The position numbers and the translations under genes were made by a program. The notes under the pieces are model-generated. The model ran no database searches, was not told the DNA's origin, and saw only the letters and a list, made by a program, of their open reading frames with translations. A stretch of DNA of 64,000 bases, from the NCBI RefSeq assembly GCF_000314975.1, contig NZ_BAEN01000030.1, positions 21,225 through 85,224 on the forward strand, written 5' to 3'. This document shows positions 17,092-26,508 of the stretch, one piece after another (the first letter of the stretch is position 1; each line of letters opens with the position of its first letter). Origin of the DNA: Aliiglaciecola lipolytica E3. Lineage in GTDB: Bacteria > Pseudomonadota > Gammaproteobacteria > Enterobacterales > Alteromonadaceae.

Positions 17092-18782
17092 GTTTAGTTG
17101 AAAAAATTGACGGAATTAATGCCCAACTTCTAGGCCCTGGTGCGCCTTTTGAAATAGTAGAAAAATCAATTAATGGACACGTGTATAACATATACAAAAA
17201 TGCGCCATTGACCCTATCTCAAGTTATCGAAAATGCGAGACGAACTGACGAACAAAACTTCCTTGTTTATCAACAACAGCGAATAAGCTTTCAATCTTTC
17301 TTTAAAAGAGTGGATAGCTTAGCGAGCTGGATGCACCAACATGGCATCAAAAAGGGAGATCGCGTGGCGATAGCTATGCGTAATAGGCCTGAATGGGTAA
17401 TTGCGTTCAGTGCAATAGCGCTCATAGGAGCCGTGCCTGCGCCTTTAAACAGTTTCGGCATGACTAAAGAGCTATGTGATGCCTTATCAGACATTGAAGC
17501 AAAATTACTCATTTGTGATGGCGCTCGATATTCAAGAGTTCATCAAAGTAGCGCATGGTCAGGTGTTAGCTTGGTGCTAAATGATACGAGCCTTGATTTA
17601 ACCGGTGTTAGCAAAACTCATGACTTAGATAAGGCTTTGCACTTTCCTGCCTTAGAATTAAAACAACCAAAACTAGAAGATACAGATCCTGCTTTAATTT
17701 TATTTACCTCTGGAGCAACGAGCAAAGCGAAAGCGGTAATTTCAAGTCATATAGCGGTATGTCAGGCACTATTTAATATTGATTATATCAGTGCGATTTC
17801 TGCGATGACATCACCAGAAGCTATCGCACGAATTTTAGAAAAACAACTCGTCCCTACGTTACTAACTGCGGTCCCACTATTTCATGTTAGTGGCTTGCAT
17901 GCACAATTACTTACAGCGCTGCGTGCGGGTAGTCGTTTAGTATTTACGCATAAGTGGGAAGCTAAAGAAGCCTTAAAAATAATCAAAAAGGAACAGGTGA
18001 CACAATTTAATGGTGCACCGTCTATGGTAATGCAATTACTACGTGAACCCGAGTTTAACACCCCCGAAATCATGAAAACGTTTGGTGGGCTTGGCTTTGG
18101 CGGGTCTGGTCTACCTAACAGTCTAGTTGATAACGCCTTGTCTATTTTAAATCAACATATGGTTGGTATTGGTTTTGGCATGACGGAAACTAACGGAGTA
18201 GGTGCGGCTTGCTCAGGGACATTGTTCTCGCTTGAGCCAAAAAGTTCAGGTTTAAAGTCTCCCATAATCGATATTCGTATTTGTTCAACTGATGGCGTAT
18301 CACTTAAAACAAACGAGATTGGTGAAGTATGCATGCGTGGTATCAGCTTAATGGACGGATACATAGGTAAATCTTCATCGAATACTGACACCTTTAAAGA
18401 TGGATGGCTGCACAGTGGTGATATTGGTTATTTAGATGATAAGGGTTTCTTATTTATTGTCGACCGAATCAAAGACGTGATAATTCGTGCTGGTGAGAAT
18501 ATTTCGGCTGCAGAAGTTGAATCATGTCTACTTGAACATTCAGGGGTAGACGAAGCGGCGGTGTTTGGTATTGCCGACGATGAGACGGGAGAGGCTGTAG
18601 TTGCAGTGGTCCATCCGCTCGAAAATATGTCGATTAATGAAAATGACTTAATTGCCCACACAACGGCATGTTTGGCAAAATATAAAGTTCCCACGAAAAT
18701 ACATATATCACAGACTAGATTGCCACGTAATCCAGCAGGTAAGCTCTTGCGAAGCGAGCTTAAGAAGTCGATTTATTCATGA
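17088..18782 (+). CDS. Acyl-CoA synthetase (class I adenylate-forming)
   Basis: A 564-aa AMP-forming ligase. The P-loop-like ILFTSGATSKAKAV is around 205-218, GFGMTETNG gives the A5 motif, HSGDIGYLDDKG the A7, RIKDVIIRAGENI the hinge, and PRNPAGKLLR the catalytic lysine near the end. The P-loop has Ala/Lys variation (TSGATSKAKA rather than TSGTTGKPKG), which is unusual for an active ligase of this type. It is coupled to the MBL-fold gene and followed after about 115 bp by kstD. Probable steroid side-chain or fragment carboxylate activation; substrate inferred. Confidence 0.8.
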   Translation: MSLVEKIDGINAQLLGPGAPFEIVEKSINGHVYNIYKNAPLTLSQVIENARRTDEQNFLVYQQQRISFQSFFKRVDSLASWMHQHGIKKGDRVAIAMRNRPEWVIAFSAIALIGAVPAPLNSFGMTKELCDALSDIEAKLLICDGARYSRVHQSSAWSGVSLVLNDTSLDLTGVSKTHDLDKALHFPALELKQPKLEDTDPALILFTSGATSKAKAVISSHIAVCQALFNIDYISAISAMTSPEAIARILEKQLVPTLLTAVPLFHVSGLHAQLLTALRAGSRLVFTHKWEAKEALKIIKKEQVTQFNGAPSMVMQLLREPEFNTPEIMKTFGGLGFGGSGLPNSLVDNALSILNQHMVGIGFGMTETNGVGAACSGTLFSLEPKSSGLKSPIIDIRICSTDGVSLKTNEIGEVCMRGISLMDGYIGKSSSNTDTFKDGWLHSGDIGYLDDKGFLFIVDRIKDVIIRAGENISAAEVESCLLEHSGVDEAAVFGIADDETGEAVVAVVHPLENMSINENDLIAHTTACLAKYKVPTKIHISQTRLPRNPAGKLLRSELKKSIYS

Positions 18783-18897
18783 CGCTTATAAATGACCTAA
18801 TTAGAAATAGCGCTTTAATGTTACCTACTAATCCAGTGTTAAAACAAACGGTAGTCCTCAAAGCATCAAAATATTGTGCACGGATAGGAGAAAGTTG

Positions 18898-20616
18898 ATG
18901 TCCGCAGATAGTAATGAAAATCAATATGACGTGATAGTTGTAGGGTCGGGAGCCGGCGCTATGACCTCAGCAATTTTTGCAGCCGATCAAGGTAATTCAG
19001 TCCTTATTGTTGAAAAAAGCGATAAGTATGGCGGCACTTCAGCTATTTCCGGTGGCGGGATATGGATACCCAACAACGATGAATTTAAAGCCATTGGTGG
19101 AAATGACAGTTATGAGTCTGCGTTAACGTATATTAAAGCCGCCAGCCAAGGCAGTGTTGCCGAATCTCGTATTCGTGCTTATTTGGACAATGCTCCTAAG
19201 ATGCTGCGCGAACTGCATGCAAACACGCGAGTTAAATTTGCAGTGGCTGATAAATATCCTGATTACTATCCAACCCTAGAGGGAGCCTTGCACGGCGGTC
19301 GCACCATGGATCCTGAATTGTTTAATACCACAGGATTAGGAGAGGAAATAGAACATCAACAGCCTGCTTCAGGTAATACGCTATTGATGGGCAAAATGGC
19401 GTGGACAGCTAGACACGCGCACAAAGCGGTCGCTAAAGAGCGTGGCTGGATGTTAATGATTATTGGATTAATATTGCGATACAAGCTTGATTTTAGGCAA
19501 CGCAGAAAAACAAAGAGGGATCGTCGAGCGGGTTTGGGTGCAAGTTTGGTCGCGGCTTTGCGTCACTCACTTATCGACCGCAATATTCCGCTTTGGCGTA
19601 ACACCGAGTTTACTGACTTTGTTATTACCAATGATCGAGTAAGTGGTATTAAGGTAACAAAAGAGGGAAAGTCGATTACGCTTAATGCTCGCTATGGCGT
19701 GGTAATGGGTAGCGGTGGCTTTGAGCAAAATCAAAGTTTACGCGAAAAGTATTTACCCGAACCATCACAACAAATGTGGTCTGCTACCCCCAAAGGCGGC
19801 AATACTGGCGCTGCGTTAGAAGCTGGACAAAAACTGGGCGCAGCCACAGATTTGCTCGATTGGTGTTGGTGGACCCCAACGATAAAAGTACCTAAGGAAC
19901 CGAGTTCTCGAGGTTTATTTGCAGAACGTTCTTTCCCTGGCGCCATTGTTGTAGACGGGGAAGGTAAACGCTTTTTCAACGAAGCCGCACCCTATCTAGA
20001 ATTTGGTGATGCCATGTATAAGAACCACCAAAAAATGGGTAATTCTGTGCCTGCATGGGTCGTATTTGATGCACGATTTAGACATGAATACGCAATGGGA
20101 CCTTTAATGCCAGGTAAGATAATGCCCGACAGCCGAGCATCTAAATCATGGCTTGAAACGGTTTATTGGAAAGCCGACACGCTAGAAGAACTAGCGCAAA
20201 AAATTAAGGTTGATGCGTCAGGTTTAGCCAAAACAGTAGAAACGATGAATCATTATGCGCAAACCGGTGTAGATGAAGAATTTGACCGTGGTGGTAATGT
20301 ATTTGACCGATATTATGGCGATCCTAATGTCAAACCTAACCCTTGTTTAGCTCCTATAACTAAGGGTCCTTATTACGCCATGATGATTAATCCTGGTGAC
20401 ATTGGCACAAAAGGTGGCTTACTCACTAATGATTCTGCGCAAGTAGTTAAGCCTTCAGGTGAGCCAATTGAGGGCTTATATGCCATTGGCAACGCATCAT
20501 CTTCGGTTATGGGAACAAGCTATCCTGGAGCAGGCTCTACCATTGGACCCGCGATGACTTTTGGTTATGTGGCTGCTAATCACATTACTGCCAATAGAGC
20601 GAGCAAAGCGGAGTAA
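18898..20616 (+). CDS. kstD: 3-oxosteroid 1-dehydrogenase (KstD-like flavoprotein)
   Basis: A 572-aa FAD protein of the fumarate reductase/KstD group. VVGSGAGAMTSA (about 14-25) binds FAD, KYGGTSAISGGGIWIPNN follows, and the C-terminal block IEGLYAIGNASSSVMGTSYPGAGSTIGPAMTFGY matches KstD, including the conserved Tyr and Gly of the active site. The start is at 18898 because AGGAG lies 7 bases upstream; an earlier TTG is unsupported. It introduces the C1-C2 double bond in ring A, required before C9 hydroxylation opens ring B. It is followed 8 bp later by the fadD3-like gene. Confidence 0.85.
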   Translation: MSADSNENQYDVIVVGSGAGAMTSAIFAADQGNSVLIVEKSDKYGGTSAISGGGIWIPNNDEFKAIGGNDSYESALTYIKAASQGSVAESRIRAYLDNAPKMLRELHANTRVKFAVADKYPDYYPTLEGALHGGRTMDPELFNTTGLGEEIEHQQPASGNTLLMGKMAWTARHAHKAVAKERGWMLMIIGLILRYKLDFRQRRKTKRDRRAGLGASLVAALRHSLIDRNIPLWRNTEFTDFVITNDRVSGIKVTKEGKSITLNARYGVVMGSGGFEQNQSLREKYLPEPSQQMWSATPKGGNTGAALEAGQKLGAATDLLDWCWWTPTIKVPKEPSSRGLFAERSFPGAIVVDGEGKRFFNEAAPYLEFGDAMYKNHQKMGNSVPAWVVFDARFRHEYAMGPLMPGKIMPDSRASKSWLETVYWKADTLEELAQKIKVDASGLAKTVETMNHYAQTGVDEEFDRGGNVFDRYYGDPNVKPNPCLAPITKGPYYAMMINPGDIGTKGGLLTNDSAQVVKPSGEPIEGLYAIGNASSSVMGTSYPGAGSTIGPAMTFGYVAANHITANRASKAE

Positions 20617-20624
20617 TTAAAGAA

Positions 20625-22232
20625 ATGTCTACCAGTCAACATGCCAGTTTGCTTTTTAATTCAGATACACAAATAGATAGTGTGCCCAGACTCGTTTTTG
20701 CTGCGGCAGCAAAGTACGAAAATTTAACGGCGATAGAAGATGGTAATACGCACATTAGCTACAAAGAATTACCTACCGCTTGTTTAACAGTGTCGCGTGC
20801 ACTTATCTCCCGCGGTATACAACCCGGTGACAGAATTGCAATATGGGGTAGCAATTCAGCTCGTTGGGTGCTAGCGGCAATTGGATTGCAAATGGCTGGT
20901 GCTGTGTTAGTGCCCATTAATACTAGAATGAAAGCGATTGAAGCTGCAGATATTATCAAGCGCAGTGGTGCAAAGCTTGTCTTTAGTGTGGGCGATTTTT
21001 TACACAAGGATTACCCTGCTGAATTAGCAAAATTATTTGAGCCCTCACAACTCAGTATTGTAACGCTAACCGAGCGTAAGGGCGACGCTTTGCAATCGTG
21101 TTCAGACTGGTCTGACTTTACGGCAAGTGCGCAGCACGTTAGCGAAGACCTAGCACTTAAACTAGCAACATCGATAGATGGTGAGCAATTGTCTGATCTT
21201 ATGTTTACCTCGGGTACAACCGGTAAACCCAAAGGTGTGATGAGCCGTCATGGTGCAATGATCCGCGCATTTACCGTTTTCATTAACACCTTGGGCATTG
21301 TTCCGGGTGACCGCTATTTGATTGTAAATCCGTTTTTTCATTCATTTGGATATAAAGCAGGTTGGGTGGCATGTTTACTTGCAGGTGCCACAATATTGCC
21401 ACAAGCTGTTTTCGACGCTGATGAGGTGTTTTCTCGTATTAGTGACGATAAAATCACTGTTTTACCTGGCCCCCCTACACTTTACTTATCGCTACTAGCG
21501 CACCCTAGTTTAGAAACTGCAGATTTAAGTAGTTTGCGTGTCGCCGTAACCGGTGCGTCCACTATCCCACCTATTTTAATTGAGCAGATGCGAAATCAAT
21601 TAGGCTTTGATGTAGTAACCACCGCCTATGGTTTAACTGAGTGTGGCGGTCTTGCAAGTATTTGCGCTATAGATACCGACGTTGAGACAATTGCCAATAC
21701 CAGCGGTTGTGCTATTGAAGGTACCGAAATTGCGATTATCTCAGCGCAGGGTGAGTTTCTTGAACATGGCAAAACAGGTGAAATTTGTATTCGTGGCTTT
21801 CATGTGATGAAAGGCTATTTTGAACAAGCTCAAGCAACCGCCGAAGCCATCGACAGTGATGGATGGTTGCATACGGGCGATGTGGGGCATTTAGATGAAA
21901 ATGGGTATTTGAGCATCACCGACCGACTCAAAGATATGTATATATCGGGCGGCTTCAATTGTTATCCCGCTGAAATTGAAGCAGTACTAGTTGAAAATCC
22001 TGCTATCGCGCAATCTGCAGTTGTAGGCATAAAAGATGAGCGCATGGGAGAAGTAGGTTGTGCATTTATCACCTTAAAACATAATCACAATATAGATGAA
22101 GCTAGTCTGATTGCTTGGTGCAAAGATCGAATGGCAAATTACCGAGTGCCTAGAAAAGTGAGAATTATCGATGCTATGCCATTAAATGCATCCAACAAAA
22201 TTGTTAAAGCCGAATTAATTAAGCTTGTCTAA
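20625..22232 (+). CDS. fadD3: FadD3-like HIP-CoA ligase
   Basis: A 535-aa AMP-forming CoA ligase with LMFTSGTTGKPKGVMSRHG at about 192-210, YGLTECGG, HTGDVGHLDENGY and KDMYISGGFNCYPAEIE. The blocks GDRYLIVNPFFHSFGYKAGW and VLPGPPTLY, and NTRMKAIEAADI, agree with my memory of mycobacterial FadD3, which activates 3aalpha-H-4alpha(3'-propanoate)-7abeta-methylhexahydro-1,5-indanedione (HIP). The gene sits between kstD and two acyl-CoA dehydrogenase genes. The call is well supported by context with ipdF, fadE30 and fadA6 homologues. Confidence 0.75.
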   Translation: MSTSQHASLLFNSDTQIDSVPRLVFAAAAKYENLTAIEDGNTHISYKELPTACLTVSRALISRGIQPGDRIAIWGSNSARWVLAAIGLQMAGAVLVPINTRMKAIEAADIIKRSGAKLVFSVGDFLHKDYPAELAKLFEPSQLSIVTLTERKGDALQSCSDWSDFTASAQHVSEDLALKLATSIDGEQLSDLMFTSGTTGKPKGVMSRHGAMIRAFTVFINTLGIVPGDRYLIVNPFFHSFGYKAGWVACLLAGATILPQAVFDADEVFSRISDDKITVLPGPPTLYLSLLAHPSLETADLSSLRVAVTGASTIPPILIEQMRNQLGFDVVTTAYGLTECGGLASICAIDTDVETIANTSGCAIEGTEIAIISAQGEFLEHGKTGEICIRGFHVMKGYFEQAQATAEAIDSDGWLHTGDVGHLDENGYLSITDRLKDMYISGGFNCYPAEIEAVLVENPAIAQSAVVGIKDERMGEVGCAFITLKHNHNIDEASLIAWCKDRMANYRVPRKVRIIDAMPLNASNKIVKAELIKLV

Positions 22233-22273
22233 TTTACTTTCTACTTAACCCTCATCAAATAAGGGATCGTGAT

Positions 22274-23431
22274 TTGGAATTTTCATTTACTGATGAACAA
22301 AAGATGATTCAAGATACTGCTCAAAGCTTTTTAGCAGAGCTGTCTACATCAAATGCAATACGCAGCGCAATGAATACCGAACAAGGTTTTGATAATGACA
22401 CTTGGCAAAAGATTTGTTCACAAATGTACTGGCAAGCCACGCATATTCCAGAAGAATATGGAGGTATGGGTTTAGGCTATGTTGAGCTAGCTATAATGTT
22501 GGAAAAAATGGGGCAACATTTACTTTGTTCTCCCTTTCTTTCTACCGTCTGCTTCGGCGCAAATGCGCTAATAGTTGCTGGCTCTGAAGAGCAAAAGCAA
22601 CAATATTTGAGTCAAATTTGTGAGTATGGTTTAACAGCAACTTTAGCTTATACAAGCAGCAACGGAATCTGGGATGCAGAGGCCGTACAGGCCGTTGTTA
22701 AGCCTCAAGGCGATGGGTACTTATTAAGTGGCACCTACCGTTACGTGCTTGATGGTCATACAGCAGATACGCTAATTGTCGCCGCCCGCAGCGAAAAAAC
22801 GCAGGGTGATGATGGCATTAGTCTATTTATTGTTGAAGCGAATACATCAGGCATAAAGCGCACTTGGTTACCCACAATGGATCAAACTCGTAAGCAAGCT
22901 GAAATAGTCTTTAATGAGGTTGAGCTTAAGGCCACTGCGCTAATGGGAGAGTACCAAAGAGCTTGGCCAGCTTTAAAACAAATAATTGATTTAGCGACTA
23001 TAGCAATTGCCGCAGAGCAAGTAGGAGGCGCGCAAAAAGTGCTAGATCTTAGCGTAGAGTATACTAAAGAAAGAGTGCAATTTGGTCGTTCTGTTGCGAG
23101 CTTCCAAGCAGTAAAGCATCAAGCCGCTGACATGATGATGCGCACAGAAGTGGCCAGATCTGCCATTTATTATGCGGCATGTGTGGCGCAAGAAGTACTG
23201 AGCAATTGTGTATCGTTGTCTGAACTAAGCGAAGCGGCTAGCGTGGCAAAGGCTTATTGTTCTGATAGTTATTTTAAAAACGCGGGCGACGCTATTCAAC
23301 TGCATGGAGGCGTTGGCTTTACTTGGGAATATGATGTTCACTTATATTTTAAGCGTGCAAAATCTTCGGAAGTACTTCTAGGTAATAGTGCTTTTCATCG
23401 CGAACGCGTCGCAAAACTTTTATTAGACTGA
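22274..23431 (+). CDS. Acyl-CoA dehydrogenase (steroid-type, possible heteromer subunit)
   Basis: A 385-aa acyl-CoA dehydrogenase. The N-terminal EFSFTDEQKMIQDTAQ and the C-terminal LHGGVGFTWEYDVHLYFKRAK are typical of the short-chain/steroid group (FadE28/29- or FadE32/33-like). It starts with TTG at 22274, with AAGGGA 7 bases upstream. It lies 83 bp before the fadE30-like gene. Steroid-degrading actinobacteria often use paired heteromeric acyl-CoA dehydrogenases; these two could be separate enzymes or one complex. The exact substrate is unknown. Confidence 0.8.
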   Translation: MEFSFTDEQKMIQDTAQSFLAELSTSNAIRSAMNTEQGFDNDTWQKICSQMYWQATHIPEEYGGMGLGYVELAIMLEKMGQHLLCSPFLSTVCFGANALIVAGSEEQKQQYLSQICEYGLTATLAYTSSNGIWDAEAVQAVVKPQGDGYLLSGTYRYVLDGHTADTLIVAARSEKTQGDDGISLFIVEANTSGIKRTWLPTMDQTRKQAEIVFNEVELKATALMGEYQRAWPALKQIIDLATIAIAAEQVGGAQKVLDLSVEYTKERVQFGRSVASFQAVKHQAADMMMRTEVARSAIYYAACVAQEVLSNCVSLSELSEAASVAKAYCSDSYFKNAGDAIQLHGGVGFTWEYDVHLYFKRAKSSEVLLGNSAFHRERVAKLLLD

Positions 23432-23514
23432 GCTGTTTGTTTAATCGGCCAGCGACTGGGTAACGAGTGTCTGGATAATTATTAAATGAGTACGAGTAAT
23501 TAGAGTGTACACAA

Positions 23515-24717
23515 ATGAAACTTAGTTTTAGTTCTGAAGATGAAAAGTTCCGTGCTGAGATCGCGCAATGGTTATCGGATAACTTAGTCGGGGAGTTTGA
23601 GCAACTCAAATTTCGTGGTGGACCGGGCGACGAGCATATGTTTCCTGAAGAACGTAAAAAATGGGAGCAAAAGCTTGCCCAAGGAGGATGGACTTGCGTA
23701 GGTTGGCCGACGGAATATGGTGGCCGCGGATGCTCCATTGAACAACAAGTTATCTTTAATGAAGAGTATGCACGTGCAGGCGCCCCAGGAAGAATGGGCC
23801 ATATTGGTGAAGGCTTAACTGGCCCGACACTGATTGCGTTTGGAAGCGAGGAGCAAAAACAAAAATATCTGCCGGGGATCATAGCAGGCAATGACTTGTG
23901 GTGTCAGGGATACTCGGAGCCAGGAGCGGGTTCTGATTTGGCCAACGTAAGCACTAAAGCTCATTTTGATCAAGAAAAAGGCAAATGGATTATCACGGGT
24001 CAAAAAGTGTGGACTTCATTAGCGCACGAATCTGACTATATTTTTGTGCTTGCTCGAACCGATCCCGACTCAAAAGCGCATAAAGGTTTAGGTTTCTTTT
24101 TGGTAAAGATGGACCAACCGAATATAGACGTTCGCGGAATTAAGCAAATCACTGGAACATGTGAGTTTAACGAAGTGTTTTTTGACGAAGCGCAATGCGA
24201 TGCTCAGGATATTGTCGGTGAACCCGGCAATGGTTGGGCAATAGCGATGGGACTGTTAGGTTTTGAAAGAGGCGTTTCTACCCTTGGTCAGCAAATGCAG
24301 TTTCAAAATGAATTAAACCAAATTATTACCGCAGCGAAAGCGAATGGTAGTCATCAAGATCCTGTTATTAGACAACGCATTGCAGACGCCCATATTGGTT
24401 TAAAAATAATGCGTTATAACAGCATGCGAATGCTTTCTGGTGGCGGCAATAACGGCGAATTAAGGCAAGAAGCCCTAATTTACAAACTATTTTGGGCAAG
24501 CTGGCATCGTGATTTAGGTGAGCTAGCGATGGATGTATTAAAAGCCGAAGCGGAAATATTGGAGTCGGCCCCATATAACCTTACGCGCATGCAGTCGATG
24601 TATTTGTTTGTTCGCTCAGACACCATTTATGGTGGCACCAATGAAATTCAGCGAAATATTATTGCCGAACGCGGTTTAGGTATGCCAAAAGAACAAAGGC
24701 TTATAAAAAACTCATGA
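23515..24717 (+). CDS. fadE30: FadE30-like acyl-CoA dehydrogenase
   Basis: A 400-aa acyl-CoA dehydrogenase with WCQGYSEPGAGSDLA at 129-143, GQKVWTSLAHESD, QITGTCEFNEVFFD, FERGVSTLGQQMQ and TIYGGTNEIQRNIIAERGLG near the end. These blocks agree with recalled mycobacterial FadE30, which acts on a HIP-CoA derivative. The residue before GT in the C-terminal motif is Gly rather than the Glu of medium-chain enzymes, so the catalytic base is elsewhere, as in this subgroup. Its stop overlaps the next FAD gene start as ATGA at 24714-24717. Confidence 0.75.
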   Translation: MKLSFSSEDEKFRAEIAQWLSDNLVGEFEQLKFRGGPGDEHMFPEERKKWEQKLAQGGWTCVGWPTEYGGRGCSIEQQVIFNEEYARAGAPGRMGHIGEGLTGPTLIAFGSEEQKQKYLPGIIAGNDLWCQGYSEPGAGSDLANVSTKAHFDQEKGKWIITGQKVWTSLAHESDYIFVLARTDPDSKAHKGLGFFLVKMDQPNIDVRGIKQITGTCEFNEVFFDEAQCDAQDIVGEPGNGWAIAMGLLGFERGVSTLGQQMQFQNELNQIITAAKANGSHQDPVIRQRIADAHIGLKIMRYNSMRMLSGGGNNGELRQEALIYKLFWASWHRDLGELAMDVLKAEAEILESAPYNLTRMQSMYLFVRSDTIYGGTNEIQRNIIAERGLGMPKEQRLIKNS

Positions 24718-26432
24718 CAGAAACGACATTACCAGAGCACTGGTTTTCAAACGTTGAGCAAGCACTCATTATTAGTAACGAAGACGATATCACATGGGAT
24801 GTTGATACCGACTTAGTAGTAGTGGGATATGGCGCTGCTGGCTCATCTGCTGCTCTTGAAGCAAGCGAGAATGGCTTAAAGGTAACCGTACTTGAGCGTT
24901 TTGCCGGTGGTGGAGCCACAGTGATGAGCGGTGGTGTAGTTTATGCGGGCGGTGGTACAAGTGTGCAGCAGTCTGTTGGTGAGATTGATTCTCCACAAGC
25001 TATGTTCGATTACTTAAAGTTAGAAGTTCAAGATGTTGTGAGTGATGAAACACTCATGCGATTTTGTGAGCAAAGTGCAAGCAATATAGAGTGGCTGATG
25101 AGCCATGGCGTTAAGTTTTCGGGCCCTGTATATAAGCAAAAAACGTCTTATCCAAATGTAAAATATTTTTTATACCATTCAGATAATTCACTGTTATCTA
25201 ACTATCGGGGTATGCAGGCTCCGGCAGCTAGAGGACATAGAGGCGTAATTAAAAATGGTAATTCTGCGGTTAATCTAGGTGGTGCTCTGTTTTGGCCCAT
25301 GCGTGAGTCAGCTAAAAAGCTCGGCGTATCAGTTGAAACACAAACTGAAGCTCGGCAACTAGTTGTTGATAAGCAAGGGCGCGTGCTTGGCTTAAAAGCG
25401 CTTCAGTTAGTTAATGGTAGCGATGCAGAAAAAAGGCATCAACGCTATAGTGCATGGGCAAATTACGCAGCTAAGTACTTTCCTAATATGCTGCCTGGTG
25501 GTAAGTCTATGCGCCGATTGGCAAAGCACTTTCGCACTAAGGTCAAACAGATTGAAGAGACAGAACGAGAAATCAAATTTTATCGCGCGCGCTCGGGCGT
25601 TGTGTTGAGTGCTGGCGGATTTATTTTTAATCGGAAAATGGTGAAACATTACTGCCCAAAATATTTAAAAGGCTTACCTTTGGGCACGCATGCTGATGAC
25701 GGCAGCGGGATTCGTTTAGGTGAAACCGCAGGTGGAGCGACTAAGCTCATGCAAAATGCTACCGCATGGCGTTTTATTAATCCGCCGCAAGCTTGGTCTA
25801 GAGGTATGATAGTCAACCAGCAAGGTGCAAGGTTTGTAAATGAATCAAGCTATGGCGCTACTATTGGAGAGGCGATGGTAGAGCGAAATAATGGCAAGGC
25901 CTGGCTAATTTTAGATTCGAAATTGGTCAAACAAGCATGGAGAGAAATAGCGCCCGGAAAGGTGTTGCCTTTTCAGCAAATGCTTGCGGCTTTAAATCAC
26001 ATTGTAGTAAAAAAGAAATTTAAAACTGTCAACGCTTTATGTGAGCATTATAAATTTGATGAGCCGACCCTCACAAAAAGCATTCAACAGTATGGTCAAA
26101 TTGCCGATGGGGGTGTAATTGATGAGTTTGGTAAATCTTCTACTGATGCCAGCGTTTTAAATCCGCCTTTTCATGTTATAGATATCTCGTTAGCACAGTC
26201 ATTGTTGCCATGCACAGTGTTAACTATGGGAGGCCTAGACGTCAATGAAAAAACGGGGGAGGTAGTAGATAAGAATAAACAATCGATTAAAGGTTTGTAT
26301 GCTGCGGGCCGAACAGCCGTTGGTATTCCCTCAAATTTATATATGAGTGGCCTGTCTTTAGCAGATTGTATTTTTTCAGGTCGCAGAGCCGCCAACCATG
26401 CAGCTACAGAGCGCCTGAGTAGCTCAAATTAG
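24714..26432 (+). CDS. FAD-dependent 3-ketosteroid dehydrogenase-type oxidoreductase (delta4-dehydrogenase candidate)
   Basis: A 572-aa fumarate reductase-type flavoprotein. FAD binding shows as VVVGYGAAGSSAA (about 34-46) and ERFAGGGATVMSGGVVYAGGG; the C-terminus has SIKGLYAAGRTAVGIPSNLYMSGLSLAD. The C-terminal active-site block differs from KstD (no GTSYPGAG), so a different double bond is likely: a 3-oxo-5alpha/beta-steroid 4-dehydrogenase (Kst4D/TesI type) is the best guess. Last gene of the rightward run; overlaps fadE30 by 4 bp and faces the SDR at 26509. Confidence 0.65.
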   Translation: MTETTLPEHWFSNVEQALIISNEDDITWDVDTDLVVVGYGAAGSSAALEASENGLKVTVLERFAGGGATVMSGGVVYAGGGTSVQQSVGEIDSPQAMFDYLKLEVQDVVSDETLMRFCEQSASNIEWLMSHGVKFSGPVYKQKTSYPNVKYFLYHSDNSLLSNYRGMQAPAARGHRGVIKNGNSAVNLGGALFWPMRESAKKLGVSVETQTEARQLVVDKQGRVLGLKALQLVNGSDAEKRHQRYSAWANYAAKYFPNMLPGGKSMRRLAKHFRTKVKQIEETEREIKFYRARSGVVLSAGGFIFNRKMVKHYCPKYLKGLPLGTHADDGSGIRLGETAGGATKLMQNATAWRFINPPQAWSRGMIVNQQGARFVNESSYGATIGEAMVERNNGKAWLILDSKLVKQAWREIAPGKVLPFQQMLAALNHIVVKKKFKTVNALCEHYKFDEPTLTKSIQQYGQIADGGVIDEFGKSSTDASVLNPPFHVIDISLAQSLLPCTVLTMGGLDVNEKTGEVVDKNKQSIKGLYAAGRTAVGIPSNLYMSGLSLADCIFSGRRAANHAATERLSSSN

Positions 26433-26469
26433 TGTGTTTTGACAGACGATTATGGATTTAGAATCTAAG

Positions 26470-26499
26470 GGCTTAAACAACATCTGCGTTGTTTAAGCC
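26470..26499. terminator. Stem-loop between convergent genes
   Basis: A 12-bp perfect stem GGCTTAAACAAC/GTTGTTTAAGCC with a 6-base loop, located between the convergent FAD gene and the SDR gene. It lacks a clear T-run on either side, so termination efficiency is uncertain, but stability and position favour a transcript end. Confidence 0.6.
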
Positions 26500-26508
26500 A
26501 GTATAGAA

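Noticed and set aside
23349..23891. 180-codon minus-strand frame over the two acyl-CoA dehydrogenase genes
   Set aside because: Antisense to conserved coding sequence; low-complexity Ser/Pro-rich content typical of shadows.
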